Assembly: GCF_030655665.1 (NCBI RefSeq)
Contig: NZ_JAUSPQ010000010.1
Span: 62,001-126,000, forward strand
Source: Methanocorpusculum sp.
Lineage (GTDB): Archaea; Halobacteriota; Methanomicrobia; Methanomicrobiales; Methanocorpusculaceae
Direction of reading: 5' to 3'
DNA: 64,000 nt
Each line of letters begins with the position of its first letter. The stretch's first letter is position 1. Position numbers and translations under genes: made by a program. Positions 17,725 through 26,300 of the stretch are shown here, one piece after another. The notes below the pieces were generated by a model. The model did not search any database. It was not told the DNA's origin and was given only the letters and a program-made list of their open reading frames with translations.

Positions 17725-17892
17725 GATTTCTCACACTATATATCAAGTTCATATCATTAAGATATCCTGTTGAGATCGATTGAAACGGAAAACCGATCAT
17801 CGCAGATGAAATCAACCGTGATCCTCAGTCAAGGGCTCCATTTTGGGTGTAATCAGGTTTGGCGTTTCTCTGTATGCGGCAAGAGAATTGGC

Positions 17893-17926
17893 AAAATATA
17901 TATCTCCGGCTTTCCTCTCTTGTGTA
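17893..17926 (+). promoter_or_regulatory. TATA box for a probable leaderless transcript
   Basis: AAATATATA at about 17894-17902 lies some 25-30 bp before the ATG at 17926, the spacing expected if transcription begins at the start codon. This supports 17926 rather than the upstream codon at 17770 as the true start. Confidence 0.5.
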
Positions 17927-18417
17927 TGATTCAAAGGCGAAGACCCAAGGTTCCGGATGTCCGGCGGTCCTATATTATCAGTGTCTCGATCCAGCCGGGC
18001 TGCTACAGGCATATTCGCATCTCGGCAAATATGACACTGGAGGCTTTGCATGAGATAATTATATCAGAGACAGAATTCTTGGATGTTCAGCATCTGCATG
18101 CGTTTTTTATGGACAATAAAGTGTGGGGGAGTCGTGACAGCTTTTATGGATATGATGCGAACGGCGGAAATCAGCCCGGGGACATGATCGACAGGGATGT
18201 CCGACTGAGTCAGCTTGCTTTATTTAAGGGGAAGCAGTTTGTCTATGTGTTTGATTTTGGTGAGCAATGGACGTTTAATTGCCGGGTCCTGCAGGTTCTG
18301 GATGAGGATACAGAAAAGCCGGTTGTGATACGGAGTAAGGGAGAGCCGCCCGAACAGTACCCGGATGATGAAGAGGATGATGAAGAGAGTGAGATCGAAT
18401 TGACTCTTAAGTCCTAA
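17926..18417 (+). CDS. Plasmid pRiA4b ORF-3-like family protein
   Basis: A 163-residue acidic protein of the PF07929-type family. It shows the usual core YIISVSIQPGCYRHIRIS, TLEALHEIIISETEF, HLHAFFMDNK and FVYVFDFGEQWTFNCRV. It ends in a very acidic tail (PDDEEDDEESEIE). The family is widespread on plasmids and in accessory DNA and has no proven function. The longer frame from 17770 has no family homology before the TATA box, so I start at 17926. It is followed by a hairpin-rich repeat region. Confidence 0.8.
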   Translation: MIQRRRPKVPDVRRSYIISVSIQPGCYRHIRISANMTLEALHEIIISETEFLDVQHLHAFFMDNKVWGSRDSFYGYDANGGNQPGDMIDRDVRLSQLALFKGKQFVYVFDFGEQWTFNCRVLQVLDEDTEKPVVIRSKGEPPEQYPDDEEDDEESEIELTLKS

Positions 18418-18457
18418 ATGAGCCGGGAAAAACCCTAACGTGAGCCTTGGATACAGG

Positions 18458-18610
18458 ATATTTCCAGCGCGTCGGGCTCCTTACTCCTAAATCAGACGTA
18501 GTGTGCTGACACGCCCGCTCGCAAATCAGAGATTTGCTCGCCGACTCGGGCTTACAGCCCTCGCTTAATCGCAAATCTATCGAGTTGGTCGCAAGTCTAT
18601 CGACTTGGGC
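18458..18610. repeat. Two-hairpin modules and possible degenerate unit A
   Basis: Hairpins are visible at 18521-18537 (GCAAATCAGAGATTTGC), 18548-18560 (GGGCTTACAGCCC) and 18591-18607 (GCAAGTC...GACTTG). They are joined by words like CTCGCCGACTCGG. The start (GGATATTTCCAGCGCG near 18466) resembles a worn unit A. The region lies between the pRiA4b-like gene and the epimerase, and could also act as a terminator for the former. Confidence 0.6.
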
Positions 18611-18680
18611 TCAAGGTAAAGCCAAATAGGAATCCTGATATCATCTTCACACCATAAAACACCGTAAGGAGACAGAGAAT

Positions 18681-19604
18681 ATGCAGTACCTCATCACCGG
18701 CGGTGCCGGATTCATCGCATCCCACATAGCAGAAGACCTGATTGCCAGAAACCATGACGTCGTCCTCATCGATGATATGTCTGCAGGAAGCGCTAAAAAT
18801 ATCCAACCTGACGCTGAATTCATCAAAGGTTCGGTCACGGACCGTGCCCTTCTCGACAAGATCTGTAAGACCCATACCTTCGAAGGCATCTTCCATCTAG
18901 CAGCGGTCGCAAGCGTCCAGAAGTCCATCGAGGATCCGACACTCGTCCATGAAGTCAACGCGACAGGCACCATGAATATCCTCAACGCAGCAAAAGAACA
19001 CACCATCCGAAAAGTCGTCCTCTCTACGTCAGCCGCGGCATACGGCGACAACCCGGTGTTCCCGAAAAGAGAAGACATGCTGCCTGAGCCGCTCTCGCCG
19101 TACGCTGTCTCAAAGATCGCAGGAGAGATGTACTGCAGAAACTTTGCCGACCTCTTCGGCGTCGAGACCGTGGCCCTCAGATACTTCAACGTGTTTGGCC
19201 CGCGTCAGGACCCGAATGCCGAGTATGCCGCCGTCATCCCGAAGTTCACCGAAAAGATCGTCCACGGAGAGAAGCCGATCATCTTCGGCGATGGGAACCA
19301 GACACGTGACTTCGTCTTTGTCAAAGACGTCGTCCAGGCAAATATGCTCGCGATGAACTCCCATACGAGCGGCCTTTTCAACATCGGGACCGGGATCCAG
19401 ACCTCATTGAACGATCTTGCAGGAATGATCATGCGTGCAGCGGGGGTCACCTGCGAAATAATCTATCAGGATCCACGACCTGGCGACATCAGATACTCGG
19501 TCGCCGACATCTCAAAGGCAAAACAGGAGCTGGGATATGCACCGAAGTACTCGATCGAGGACGGGATCAAAGAGACGGTCGCATACTTCAAAGACCTCCT
19601 TTGA
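18681..19604 (+). CDS. NAD-dependent UDP-sugar 4-epimerase (GalE/WbpP type)
   Basis: A 307-residue extended SDR acting on nucleotide sugars in the cytosol. It has YLITGGAGFIASHIAEDL at the N-terminus (GxxGxxG), IDDMSAGSAKNI, FHLAAVASVQKS, catalytic Ser in STSAAAYGD, Tyr and Lys in YAVSKIAGE, and LRYFNVFGPRQDP. Archaeal homologues make UDP-galactose or UDP-GalNAc for glycans. It stands alone, separated from the polysaccharide genes by accessory DNA, but fits the same function. The preferred substrate cannot be read from the sequence. Confidence 0.88.
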   Translation: MQYLITGGAGFIASHIAEDLIARNHDVVLIDDMSAGSAKNIQPDAEFIKGSVTDRALLDKICKTHTFEGIFHLAAVASVQKSIEDPTLVHEVNATGTMNILNAAKEHTIRKVVLSTSAAAYGDNPVFPKREDMLPEPLSPYAVSKIAGEMYCRNFADLFGVETVALRYFNVFGPRQDPNAEYAAVIPKFTEKIVHGEKPIIFGDGNQTRDFVFVKDVVQANMLAMNSHTSGLFNIGTGIQTSLNDLAGMIMRAAGVTCEIIYQDPRPGDIRYSVADISKAKQELGYAPKYSIEDGIKETVAYFKDLL

Positions 19605-19691
19605 AAAGGAACTTAAAAAAAAGAATGAGAGACAAAATCAAACAATAGCGCTGATTTCAGATTCATAACTTCCTTTCCGTAATCTCATATC

Positions 19692-19977
19692 ATCGGGGTG
19701 CGGGAGGGCGACTCCGGCGCGGAGCCCGACGCGGTGGAATATCTTTATTTTGAGGCACACACATTTCCATGGGTTCATCTGCTGCGGAATATTTAACATA
19801 CTCGTATTAAAGGGGATTCGATTTTTAATCGCTAAAATGCATAATCTTATCCTAAGATATTTTAATAGGATATCCCACCGCGGGCCGCTCCGCGCCGGTC
19901 GCCAGCCTCTGGCTTGCTCAAGGCTTACGTCGCTTTCGCTCCCCTCGCCAGTCGCGGCCCCGCACCCCAAAAATACG
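19692..19977. repeat. Two unit-A repeats in opposite orientation, one carrying a two-hairpin insert
   Basis: The first copy (19694-19744) reads on the minus strand: GGGGTGCGGG...GACGCGGTGG. The second (19867-19977) is on the plus strand and starts GGATATCCCACCGCGGG. An AT-rich spacer of about 120 bp lies between them. In the second copy the core is split: CGCGCCGG, then about 51 bp with CAGCCTCTGGCTTG and GCGA/TCGC words, then AGTCGCGGCCCCGC. Copies at 15.1 and 34.9 kb run straight through this point. The pair lies between the epimerase and the 3' end of uvrB. Confidence 0.8.
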
Positions 19978-20007
19978 TGAGAATTATTACTTCTCTTTAA
20001 TTTCCCT

Positions 20008-21942
20008 TCACGACCCGCTCCTCAACGCCTTCAACCGGTCCCGGAGCTGGATCGCCCGCTCGAAATCCAGCGACGCCGCCGCTGCATTCATCTCCGACTC
20101 CAGCTCGATGATCAGATTCGGGATCTCCAACTTCGGCAGGTGCCGGATATCCTTGATATCGATCTCCTTCTCCCGCACCGGTTTTATGATCGTCACCGGC
20201 GTTATCCCGTGTTCTTCATTGAATGCGATCTGCATCTCACGACGGCGTGCCGTCTCGGCAAGGGCCGCCCGCATCGAATCCGTCATCTTATCCGCATACA
20301 GCACGACATGCGAGTCGGAATTCCGGGCAGCCCGCCCGATGATCTGGATAAGACTCCGGGCATCCCGCAGGAACCCCTCTTTATCCGCATCCAGGATCCC
20401 GATAAACCCGACCTCCGGGATATCCAGTCCCTCCCTCAGCAGATTGATCCCCACGAGAACATCAAAAATACCGAGCCTCAGCTGACGGATAAGCTCGGTC
20501 CGCTCCAGGGTCTGGATCTCCGAGTGCAGATACCGGGTCTTGATACCCTGACCTGCAAGATACTCGGTAAACTCTTCGGCGAGTTTCTTCGTGAGCGTCG
20601 TCACAAGAGCACGATCCCCGCGTTTGATCACCGCCTCTATCTCCCTAAGCAGATCATCAGTCTGACCCTTGATCGGCCGGACCTCCACCACAGGATCAAC
20701 GAGACCCGTCGGGCGGATGATCTGCTCCACGATCTGAGACGAATGCTCCCGTTCATAATCTCCCGGCGTTGCCGAAACGAAGATCACCTGCTTCAAATAC
20801 TTCTCAAACTCAGCGAACATCAGCGGCCGGTTATCGAATGCGCTCGGCAGACGGAACCCGTATTCCACAAGAGACTGCTTCCTGGAATGGTCGCCGTTGT
20901 ACATCCCCCGAACCTGCGGGAGAGACTGATGACTCTCATCGATAACCATCAGAAAATCATCAGGGAAATAATCCAGCAGACAGTACGGCTTTTCTCCCGC
21001 AAGCCGGCGATCGAAGTGCCGGGAGTAGTTTTCGATCCCTTTACAGGAACCCGTTTCTTCGATCATCTCCAGATCATACTGGGTCCTCTGACGCAGCCTG
21101 TGCGCCGCAAGATCGTCCAGACGGTTCTCGGCAAGCACCTCTTCCAGCTCGGCCCTGATAGAATCAATAGCCGCCTGCTTCTCCGACTCAGGCGTGACGA
21201 AATGGCGGGCGGGATAGATGAAGAAGTACTCCATCCGCTCCTTCTCCTTTCCCGTGGTTTTATCGATCTCACTGATCCGGTCGATTGTGTCGCCGAACAG
21301 TTCGATCCGAATGATATCGTTGAAGTAACCCGGGATGAGATCCACGGTGTCGCCTTTGACGCGGAACCTGCCGGGCATCAACTCCATGTCGTTTCTCTCA
21401 AACAGGATCGAGATCAGCCGTTCAAGAAGTTCGCGGCGGCCGATATTCTGTCCCTGACGGATCTCAAACCCGAGATTCTGGAAATTTTCCGGGTTGCCGA
21501 GACCGTAAATACAGGAGACCGACGCAATCACGATGGTATCGCGGTGGGACAGGAGCGACGCGGTCGCCGCAAGGCGCATCATCTCGATCTTCGGATTGAT
21601 GGAGGCGTCCTTCTCTATGTACTGATCCTTTTTCGCGATATAACTCTCAGGCTGATAAAAATCATAGTACGAGACGAAATACTCGATATGATTGTTCGGA
21701 AAAAAATCCTTGAACTCGTTGTAAAGCTGGGCGGCAAGGGTCTTGTTGTGGGCAAGAACGAGGGTCGGACGCTGGACATTTTGTATGACGTTCGCGATCG
21801 TGAAGGTCTTTCCAGAACCGGTGACACCCAGAAGTGTCTGGAATCGTTCACCATCCTGAAGACCTTCGGTCAGCTCTTCGATCGCTTTCGGCTGGGAGCC
21901 TTTGGGGGAATAGGACGACTGTAGGGAAAACTGGTCAGGCAT
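20008..21942 (-). CDS. uvrB: UvrABC system protein B (excision nuclease helicase subunit)
   Basis: A 644-residue damage-verification helicase that receives damaged DNA from UvrA and recruits UvrC. Visible are the Walker A LLGVTGSGKTFTIANVIQ near residue 37, the beta-hairpin region YYDFYQPESYI near 92, DEAH-like VIDESHQSLPQVRGMYNGD near 335, SATPGDYE, GINLLREGLDIPEVGF, QIIGRAARN and the C-terminal UVR domain LESEMNAAAASLDFERAIQL. Length and motifs are complete. The gene is 2 bp from the membrane protein upstream. uvrC and uvrA lie 18 and 24 kb away, so the system is dispersed. Confidence 0.97.
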   Translation of the reverse strand: MPDQFSLQSSYSPKGSQPKAIEELTEGLQDGERFQTLLGVTGSGKTFTIANVIQNVQRPTLVLAHNKTLAAQLYNEFKDFFPNNHIEYFVSYYDFYQPESYIAKKDQYIEKDASINPKIEMMRLAATASLLSHRDTIVIASVSCIYGLGNPENFQNLGFEIRQGQNIGRRELLERLISILFERNDMELMPGRFRVKGDTVDLIPGYFNDIIRIELFGDTIDRISEIDKTTGKEKERMEYFFIYPARHFVTPESEKQAAIDSIRAELEEVLAENRLDDLAAHRLRQRTQYDLEMIEETGSCKGIENYSRHFDRRLAGEKPYCLLDYFPDDFLMVIDESHQSLPQVRGMYNGDHSRKQSLVEYGFRLPSAFDNRPLMFAEFEKYLKQVIFVSATPGDYEREHSSQIVEQIIRPTGLVDPVVEVRPIKGQTDDLLREIEAVIKRGDRALVTTLTKKLAEEFTEYLAGQGIKTRYLHSEIQTLERTELIRQLRLGIFDVLVGINLLREGLDIPEVGFIGILDADKEGFLRDARSLIQIIGRAARNSDSHVVLYADKMTDSMRAALAETARRREMQIAFNEEHGITPVTIIKPVREKEIDIKDIRHLPKLEIPNLIIELESEMNAAAASLDFERAIQLRDRLKALRSGS

Positions 21943-21944
21943 GA

Positions 21945-22853
21945 TCAGAAATCATCGAAGTCGACCTCGTCAGCCTCCGGAACAATGAATGCCGTGTCGT
22001 AGACCTGGGAGAGATATCTGACGAAAAATACGATGATCGGGATCATGACGAACAGATAGACGCCAATGAGGATCACGATCGCGACACCGTTGAAGGCAAA
22101 GATCTGGGCAAGCGTGATCAGGATGAACGTGACCAGCAGGAAGAGGATGCTCATGATAACGAGGGAGAGGATGTAATCATACCAGCCGATTTTTTTAATG
22201 ATCGCGGACATTTCGCGGATATGGGTCGCCTGACCAAGCGAGCCGGATCTTGTCAGATGAACGAGACCCACGAACGCATACAGCGAAACCAGGATTATGG
22301 TGATGAACTGGATGGCCACATACGACAGGGTGATAAGAACGGTGAACAGACTTTCCAGCGCCAGCACATCGATCGTGGTATACAGCCCTGCTTCGGGGAA
22401 GAGATAATAAAAGATCATCGCATAGATGAGCGAGATGACGATTATCGGGATCGCGTAATAGAGAACGACGAAATTGATCCGCCATCCGCTGAAAAACAGC
22501 CCCCAGAGATTCTTATGATCAGGCATCTCCCCGGCTTCGCTTTTGGCGATACGATAACAGTATCCCTGGATCAGCGGGACGAAGAAGACACAGGCAAGAC
22601 TGATGATGACAGCAAGATACTGCAGAAGTCCGGACAAACTCGATGCAGTGAATCCGTAGTTGTTGTTGACAAACACGCTGACGAGCAGCGGCAGAACGGC
22701 GAGCTGGAAGAGGAGTGAAACGATGACCAGGCAGACCAGGATCGGAATAACGAAGTAGAGAAACAGAACGATCCAACGCGGTAAAAATTTCAGACCGAAA
22801 AACGCCTCTTTGGTATAGGTATAAGCTCCTGATATGATATCTGCATGTTCCAT
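21945..22853 (-). CDS. DUF4013-type membrane protein
   Basis: A 302-residue integral membrane protein with about six spans: WIVLFLYFVIPILVCLVIVS, a span near residue 65 (LLQYLAVIISLACVFFVPLI), VVLYYAIPIIVISLIYAMIF, VLITLSYVAIQFITIILVSL, LVIMSILFLLVTFILITLAQ and VAIVILIGVYLFVMIPIIVF. The layout fits the archaeal DUF4013 family of unknown function. The tail is acidic. It precedes uvrB by 2 bp and may share its transcript, although no functional link is known. Confidence 0.75.
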   Translation of the reverse strand: MEHADIISGAYTYTKEAFFGLKFLPRWIVLFLYFVIPILVCLVIVSLLFQLAVLPLLVSVFVNNNYGFTASSLSGLLQYLAVIISLACVFFVPLIQGYCYRIAKSEAGEMPDHKNLWGLFFSGWRINFVVLYYAIPIIVISLIYAMIFYYLFPEAGLYTTIDVLALESLFTVLITLSYVAIQFITIILVSLYAFVGLVHLTRSGSLGQATHIREMSAIIKKIGWYDYILSLVIMSILFLLVTFILITLAQIFAFNGVAIVILIGVYLFVMIPIIVFFVRYLSQVYDTAFIVPEADEVDFDDF

Positions 22854-22919
22854 GGGTGCTGTCCTTATGTAATTACTATTGTCCGACTCTATTATTAATT
22901 GTTGGCTATGGCCCTGTGA

Positions 22920-23861
22920 TTATACGGCATGCCATAGGAATTTCTCGGAACGCAGACCTTTTTTCTTCTGACCGGTGGGCGTTTCGGCAAGATCGTCGAC
23001 GACGCTCCGGAGAAGGGAGCTACCGGAATCGGCTTCATGGATGAGCCACGCTTCGACGGTGAGCGGAATGACGTCCCCGTAGGATCCGTGATGGGACTGG
23101 ATGATGTGTCTGAGCTGAAGAAGCTGGTCGTCGGAGATGAGATTTTTGTACTCGTCGATGTACATGATCCCCATCGTGATATGCTCTATGAGGTTGTAGG
23201 TGTCGTTTGGCACATAGCCGTATCCGACTTTGTCGAAGCAGAAGATCTTGCCGATGTCATGGAGAACAGCGCCGGCGATGACCATGTCCCGGTTTATGTC
23301 TGTTCTGGGTATGATATCAACGAGCGAGAGGGCGATCTTGACGGTTTCGAGAGAGTGTTCACAGAGACCGCCGGTGTATTCGTGGTGGCGGCGTATAGCT
23401 GCCGGACATCCGTAGAATCGTCCGTCGAGGCAGCAGGCAACGAAGAGTTTGAGGTCGCCGTTTTTGATGGTGCCGATGATCTTCTGGATCTCGAGAGCAT
23501 TGGCGTTGAGGTCGGCGGGAGTGTAGATGAACGCGGTTTCCTGACCGGGTTTCAGGGTGACGGGACCTGCAAAGATATCTTTCGCGGTCTCAAGCGAGTC
23601 GGAGAAGACATGGATCTCGCCGTTCTGGTTGATCCTGCCTTTGCCGGATATTTTATAGACGCGGCCGACCTGTATGATCCTGGCGATCTCTTCAGCTTTT
23701 TCTCCATGAAACTTTGCTTCGATGACACCGGTCCGGTCGGCAAGGGTGAGGTGGGCGAACTGTTCGCCGCGTTTGCTTCTGAGGTCGGCACGTTTTATCA
23801 GGAAGAGTGAATCCACCAGGGTGGATTCGCTGATATTTTCTACGAATTGGGTTTTTTCCAT
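22920..23861 (-). CDS. OB-fold/HD-domain 3'-5' exoribonuclease (YhaM-like)
   Basis: A 313-residue protein with an N-terminal OB fold (residues about 10-110, FAHLTLADRTGVIEAKFHG and YKISGKGRINQNGEIHV) that should bind single-stranded nucleic acid. A C-terminal HD phosphohydrolase domain follows (HHEYTGGLCEHSLETVKIA, AGAVLHDIGKIFCFD, ISDDQLLQLRHIIQSHHG). The order matches YhaM/Cbf1-type exonucleases, which trim RNA or DNA from the 3' end using Mn. It is transcribed leftwards from a 420-bp intergenic region. Substrate preference in archaea is not established. Confidence 0.82.
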   Translation of the reverse strand: MEKTQFVENISESTLVDSLFLIKRADLRSKRGEQFAHLTLADRTGVIEAKFHGEKAEEIARIIQVGRVYKISGKGRINQNGEIHVFSDSLETAKDIFAGPVTLKPGQETAFIYTPADLNANALEIQKIIGTIKNGDLKLFVACCLDGRFYGCPAAIRRHHEYTGGLCEHSLETVKIALSLVDIIPRTDINRDMVIAGAVLHDIGKIFCFDKVGYGYVPNDTYNLIEHITMGIMYIDEYKNLISDDQLLQLRHIIQSHHGSYGDVIPLTVEAWLIHEADSGSSLLRSVVDDLAETPTGQKKKGLRSEKFLWHAV

Positions 23862-24079
23862 GGTATCCTCGCAATTTCACCGTCAGGGAAAGTATAGTTG
23901 ATTATATTGGTGTGTCGTTTTGACTAATCATGATTCTGTTTGGTGGTGTGCAGATAAGGGAGAGTATGCTGATCGGCGAAATATCAGTGATGATCACGAG
24001 GAGGTTTTGTCCCGGATCATGATACCAATGTGAACGGCAGTCGGAAGAAGGTATAGCTGATATGTGTCGTAAGTGATAC

Positions 24080-24130
24080 ATTTATATTAGATAAGTAGCA
24101 ATATTCAATCAAAGTACCTTAATATAGATT
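24080..24130 (+). promoter_or_regulatory. Probable TATA region in a 420-bp divergent gap
   Basis: TTTATATTAG at 24081-24090 and AATATAGATT just before 24131 are TATA-like. They could drive the small ORF at 24131 or the membrane protein at 24283. The part from 23862 to 24080 shows nothing recognisable. Confidence 0.35.
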
Positions 24131-24250
24131 ATGAGTCTGTCCAATTCTCAGAGACAGAACGATGATCTAACGTATGGTCTGGTTCGTGACCGTACAAGAG
24201 GAGGATGCGGGTCCCCTTTTGTACCTGATCAGCATATGATGAAAATGTAA
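24131..24250 (+). CDS. Possible 39-residue small protein
   Basis: An ATG at 24131 just after AT-rich promoter-like DNA opens a 39-codon frame ending at TAA 24250: MSLSNSQRQNDDLTYG then LVRDRTRGGCGSPFVPD. No family is recognised. The DNA also holds an inverted repeat (GTACAAGAGG ... CCTTTTGTAC near 24197-24223), so it may instead be a structured RNA leader for the gene at 24283. Low confidence as a gene. Confidence 0.25.
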   Translation: MSLSNSQRQNDDLTYGLVRDRTRGGCGSPFVPDQHMMKM

Positions 24251-24282
24251 GCTGACCAGATGATTTTTTGGATTGAAGTACA

Positions 24283-24714
24283 ATGGCGCATACCTACAAG
24301 AGAGATAATCCGAAGGGAAAACGTACGTTGGCGATCGTATCTTTTTTCATTATTCTCCTTATTGTGCTCGGTTTTGCGGCCATTATAGGATTTTTCGGAT
24401 CAGATTATGTAGTCCAGAAGTCGCTTGAGGACCCGGATGTGGTGCTCCATATGACGGTGTCGGGAGGGGACGTGATCGTGACGATCTACGAGGGAAGAAG
24501 GGTCAATGAACTGCAGATGCTCGTTCTGGAGATCGAAAGTGTTTCGCTCCCTAGTTCGATGTCGATGATGCCGGCACCGGAATATGGAACAGGTATCGTG
24601 ACTTTTTCGAATATCTGCAACGGAATAACGGGTGTCAGAAAAGTTGGGGTCCGCGGAATTTTTACGGACGGTAGTTCAAGCCTGCTCAAACTCAATACGA
24701 TAAAGTTTACCTGA
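24283..24714 (+). CDS. Single-span membrane protein, unknown function
   Basis: A 143-residue protein with a basic N-terminus (MAHTYKRDNPKGKR), one strong hydrophobic span (TLAIVSFFIILLIVLGFAAI, residues about 15-40) and an extracellular beta-rich domain of about 100 residues (VVLHMTVSGGDVIVTIYEG). The layout resembles archaeal pilin-like or DUF-type surface proteins, but there is no clear type IV pilin cleavage site, so I do not call it a pilin. It is the only confident gene in this intergenic-rich stretch. Confidence 0.6.
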   Translation: MAHTYKRDNPKGKRTLAIVSFFIILLIVLGFAAIIGFFGSDYVVQKSLEDPDVVLHMTVSGGDVIVTIYEGRRVNELQMLVLEIESVSLPSSMSMMPAPEYGTGIVTFSNICNGITGVRKVGVRGIFTDGSSSLLKLNTIKFT

Positions 24715-24869
24715 AATGGGGATACTGATTCGACATACGCCTCTCAGTAACGATCAGATGAGCAACTCCCATATATAGTTAAGTGGGAAAAAGGTGTACA
24801 CATAACACATTATACTGACATAAAAGGTGTATTCCTCAGGTACAGACTCATCACCCGCGGCTCGAAAGT

Positions 24870-25015
24870 TTGATAACTTGCTCAGCCTTGGTGACATTGC
24901 ATGTCATCAGGAACTCACAAGTCTGATGATTTTTCAACTACGATGGGACTTCGCGTCACCATGCACTCGCAAATCAAAGATTTGCTCAGCCTTGGTGACA
25001 TTGCATGTCACCAAG
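24870..25015. repeat. Hairpin module pair beside the BrxD-like gene
   Basis: The words TTGCTCAGCCTTGGTGACAT then TGCATGTCA occur twice (near 24880-24906 and 24983-25010). The second copy follows the hairpin GCAAATCAAAGATTTGC (24969-24985) and forms an 11-bp stem CTTGGTGACAT/ATGTCACCAAG (24991-25015). That stem includes the stop codon of the gene at 25008, so the module supplies the 3' end and probably a transcription end. Confidence 0.7.
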
Positions 25016-26300
25016 ACACTTCCATTACCGCTTTTTCCTCCTCTTTGAGAACGGTTCCACCGTTCTCCGGGACAAACACGTACTTCTCCATCGGCTGATA
25101 ATTCGGATACAGGGCGCATTTGTCCAGAACATCCACGAACTCGCGTAGGTAGAGTCTTGGAACAACATCCACCCGGCCGCCGAACCGGTTGGTCACCTTT
25201 TCGATCATCGTTCTGATGAATTTGGGTGAAACGCGGGTCTTATCCACCTCCTGATATGCCTCTGCATAGATATTCATGACCTTGCCTGCGGCCTCGCCAA
25301 GCTTCTCCACATCGAACTTGGGAAGAACGATCTGGGTCTGCATGGGATTCGAAAATCCGTCATCAGCGATGATCCCGATCCGGTCGTAGAGAGGAGGGAG
25401 GGAACGGATGCCTTTTGAACTATCGAAGAACGCCGGCGTTCCGGCAAAAAGGAAGAAACAGTTCGGCAGCTCATTCTTATCGATCATATCGACGATCTGC
25501 CGGAGATTGATATACCCCTTCTCTCTCTGGGGACGGGCAAAAGCCTGGGCAGTTTCTGCCTCGTCAAAACTCACCAGAAGACCGGCATACCCTGCCTGGG
25601 TCATCACATACACCAGACCTTTCAGGAACTGCAGAGCATCGCCCTCGGTGATCCCGCCTTTGACCCCTGCCTGTGCCTTGAAGCTTCTGCCGACCGTTGA
25701 CTCTCCCGACACCCAGCCGATCGCCGCCTGAGCCGTGGCAAAATCGCCTTTATTATTTGCCTGATAATACGTTCGCAGAGCCGAGGCAAGACCGGAACTC
25801 ATCCCGCTCACCCGTTCAAGGACCGACTCGATCTCCTTTTCCGTCAGATCGACCAGACGCGGATCATCCTCTTTGATCCCGGTACTGATCAGACGGTCCT
25901 CGATCCCGTAGATCCAGGTGTCGATGATGCTTTTCAGCGCATGCTCCTCGGTCCCTGTAGTGAATCCAGAACAGATCCTGGCGTAGATCGCCTGAAGTTT
26001 ATGAAGCGGCGTGTCCGGCGAGATGACGACATGCGAGGTGACGAACCGCTGCTTCTGTCCGATCTCGACCGCCCGGGAGATCAGAAAGGTCTTACCGGAT
26101 CCATACTCACCGCGAACGAATTTGCAGTCCGCATGCCCGCATGCCACATACTCCAGTTGGGATCTGATGACCTTTTCCTCGGTCGAAAGACCGACCGCGA
26201 GTCGGGAAAGTCCGGCCTGTGGCACCGTTCCCCGGCGAAGTGCATTGATGATCCCAACGCTCTCCAGTTTCCGGTCACTATGTCCGTTATGTTCCGACAT
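25008..26300 (-). CDS. BrxD-like ATP-binding protein (DUF2791 family)
   Basis: A 430-residue P-loop ATPase from the ATG at 26300 (MSEHNGHSDRK); an upstream codon at 26330 would add ten residues. It has the Walker A FVRGEYGSGKTFLISRA near residue 82, LLVSFDEAETAQAF as the Walker B region and FFLFAGTPAFFDSSKGI near residue 295. This pattern matches the DUF2791/BrxD family, ORC/AAA-like ATPases seen in BREX systems and also alone in archaea. No other BREX gene is near. It overlaps the TPR gene upstream by 14 bp. Its last codons lie in a hairpin repeat. Confidence 0.75.
   Translation of the reverse strand: MSEHNGHSDRKLESVGIINALRRGTVPQAGLSRLAVGLSTEEKVIRSQLEYVACGHADCKFVRGEYGSGKTFLISRAVEIGQKQRFVTSHVVISPDTPLHKLQAIYARICSGFTTGTEEHALKSIIDTWIYGIEDRLISTGIKEDDPRLVDLTEKEIESVLERVSGMSSGLASALRTYYQANNKGDFATAQAAIGWVSGESTVGRSFKAQAGVKGGITEGDALQFLKGLVYVMTQAGYAGLLVSFDEAETAQAFARPQREKGYINLRQIVDMIDKNELPNCFFLFAGTPAFFDSSKGIRSLPPLYDRIGIIADDGFSNPMQTQIVLPKFDVEKLGEAAGKVMNIYAEAYQEVDKTRVSPKFIRTMIEKVTNRFGGRVDVVPRLYLREFVDVLDKCALYPNYQPMEKYVFVPENGGTVLKEEEKAVMEVSW

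Noticed and set aside
20140-21924. 594-codon plus-strand frame opposite uvrB
   Set aside because: It is the antisense shadow of uvrB, with no family homology and an unnatural His/Asp/Arg-rich composition.
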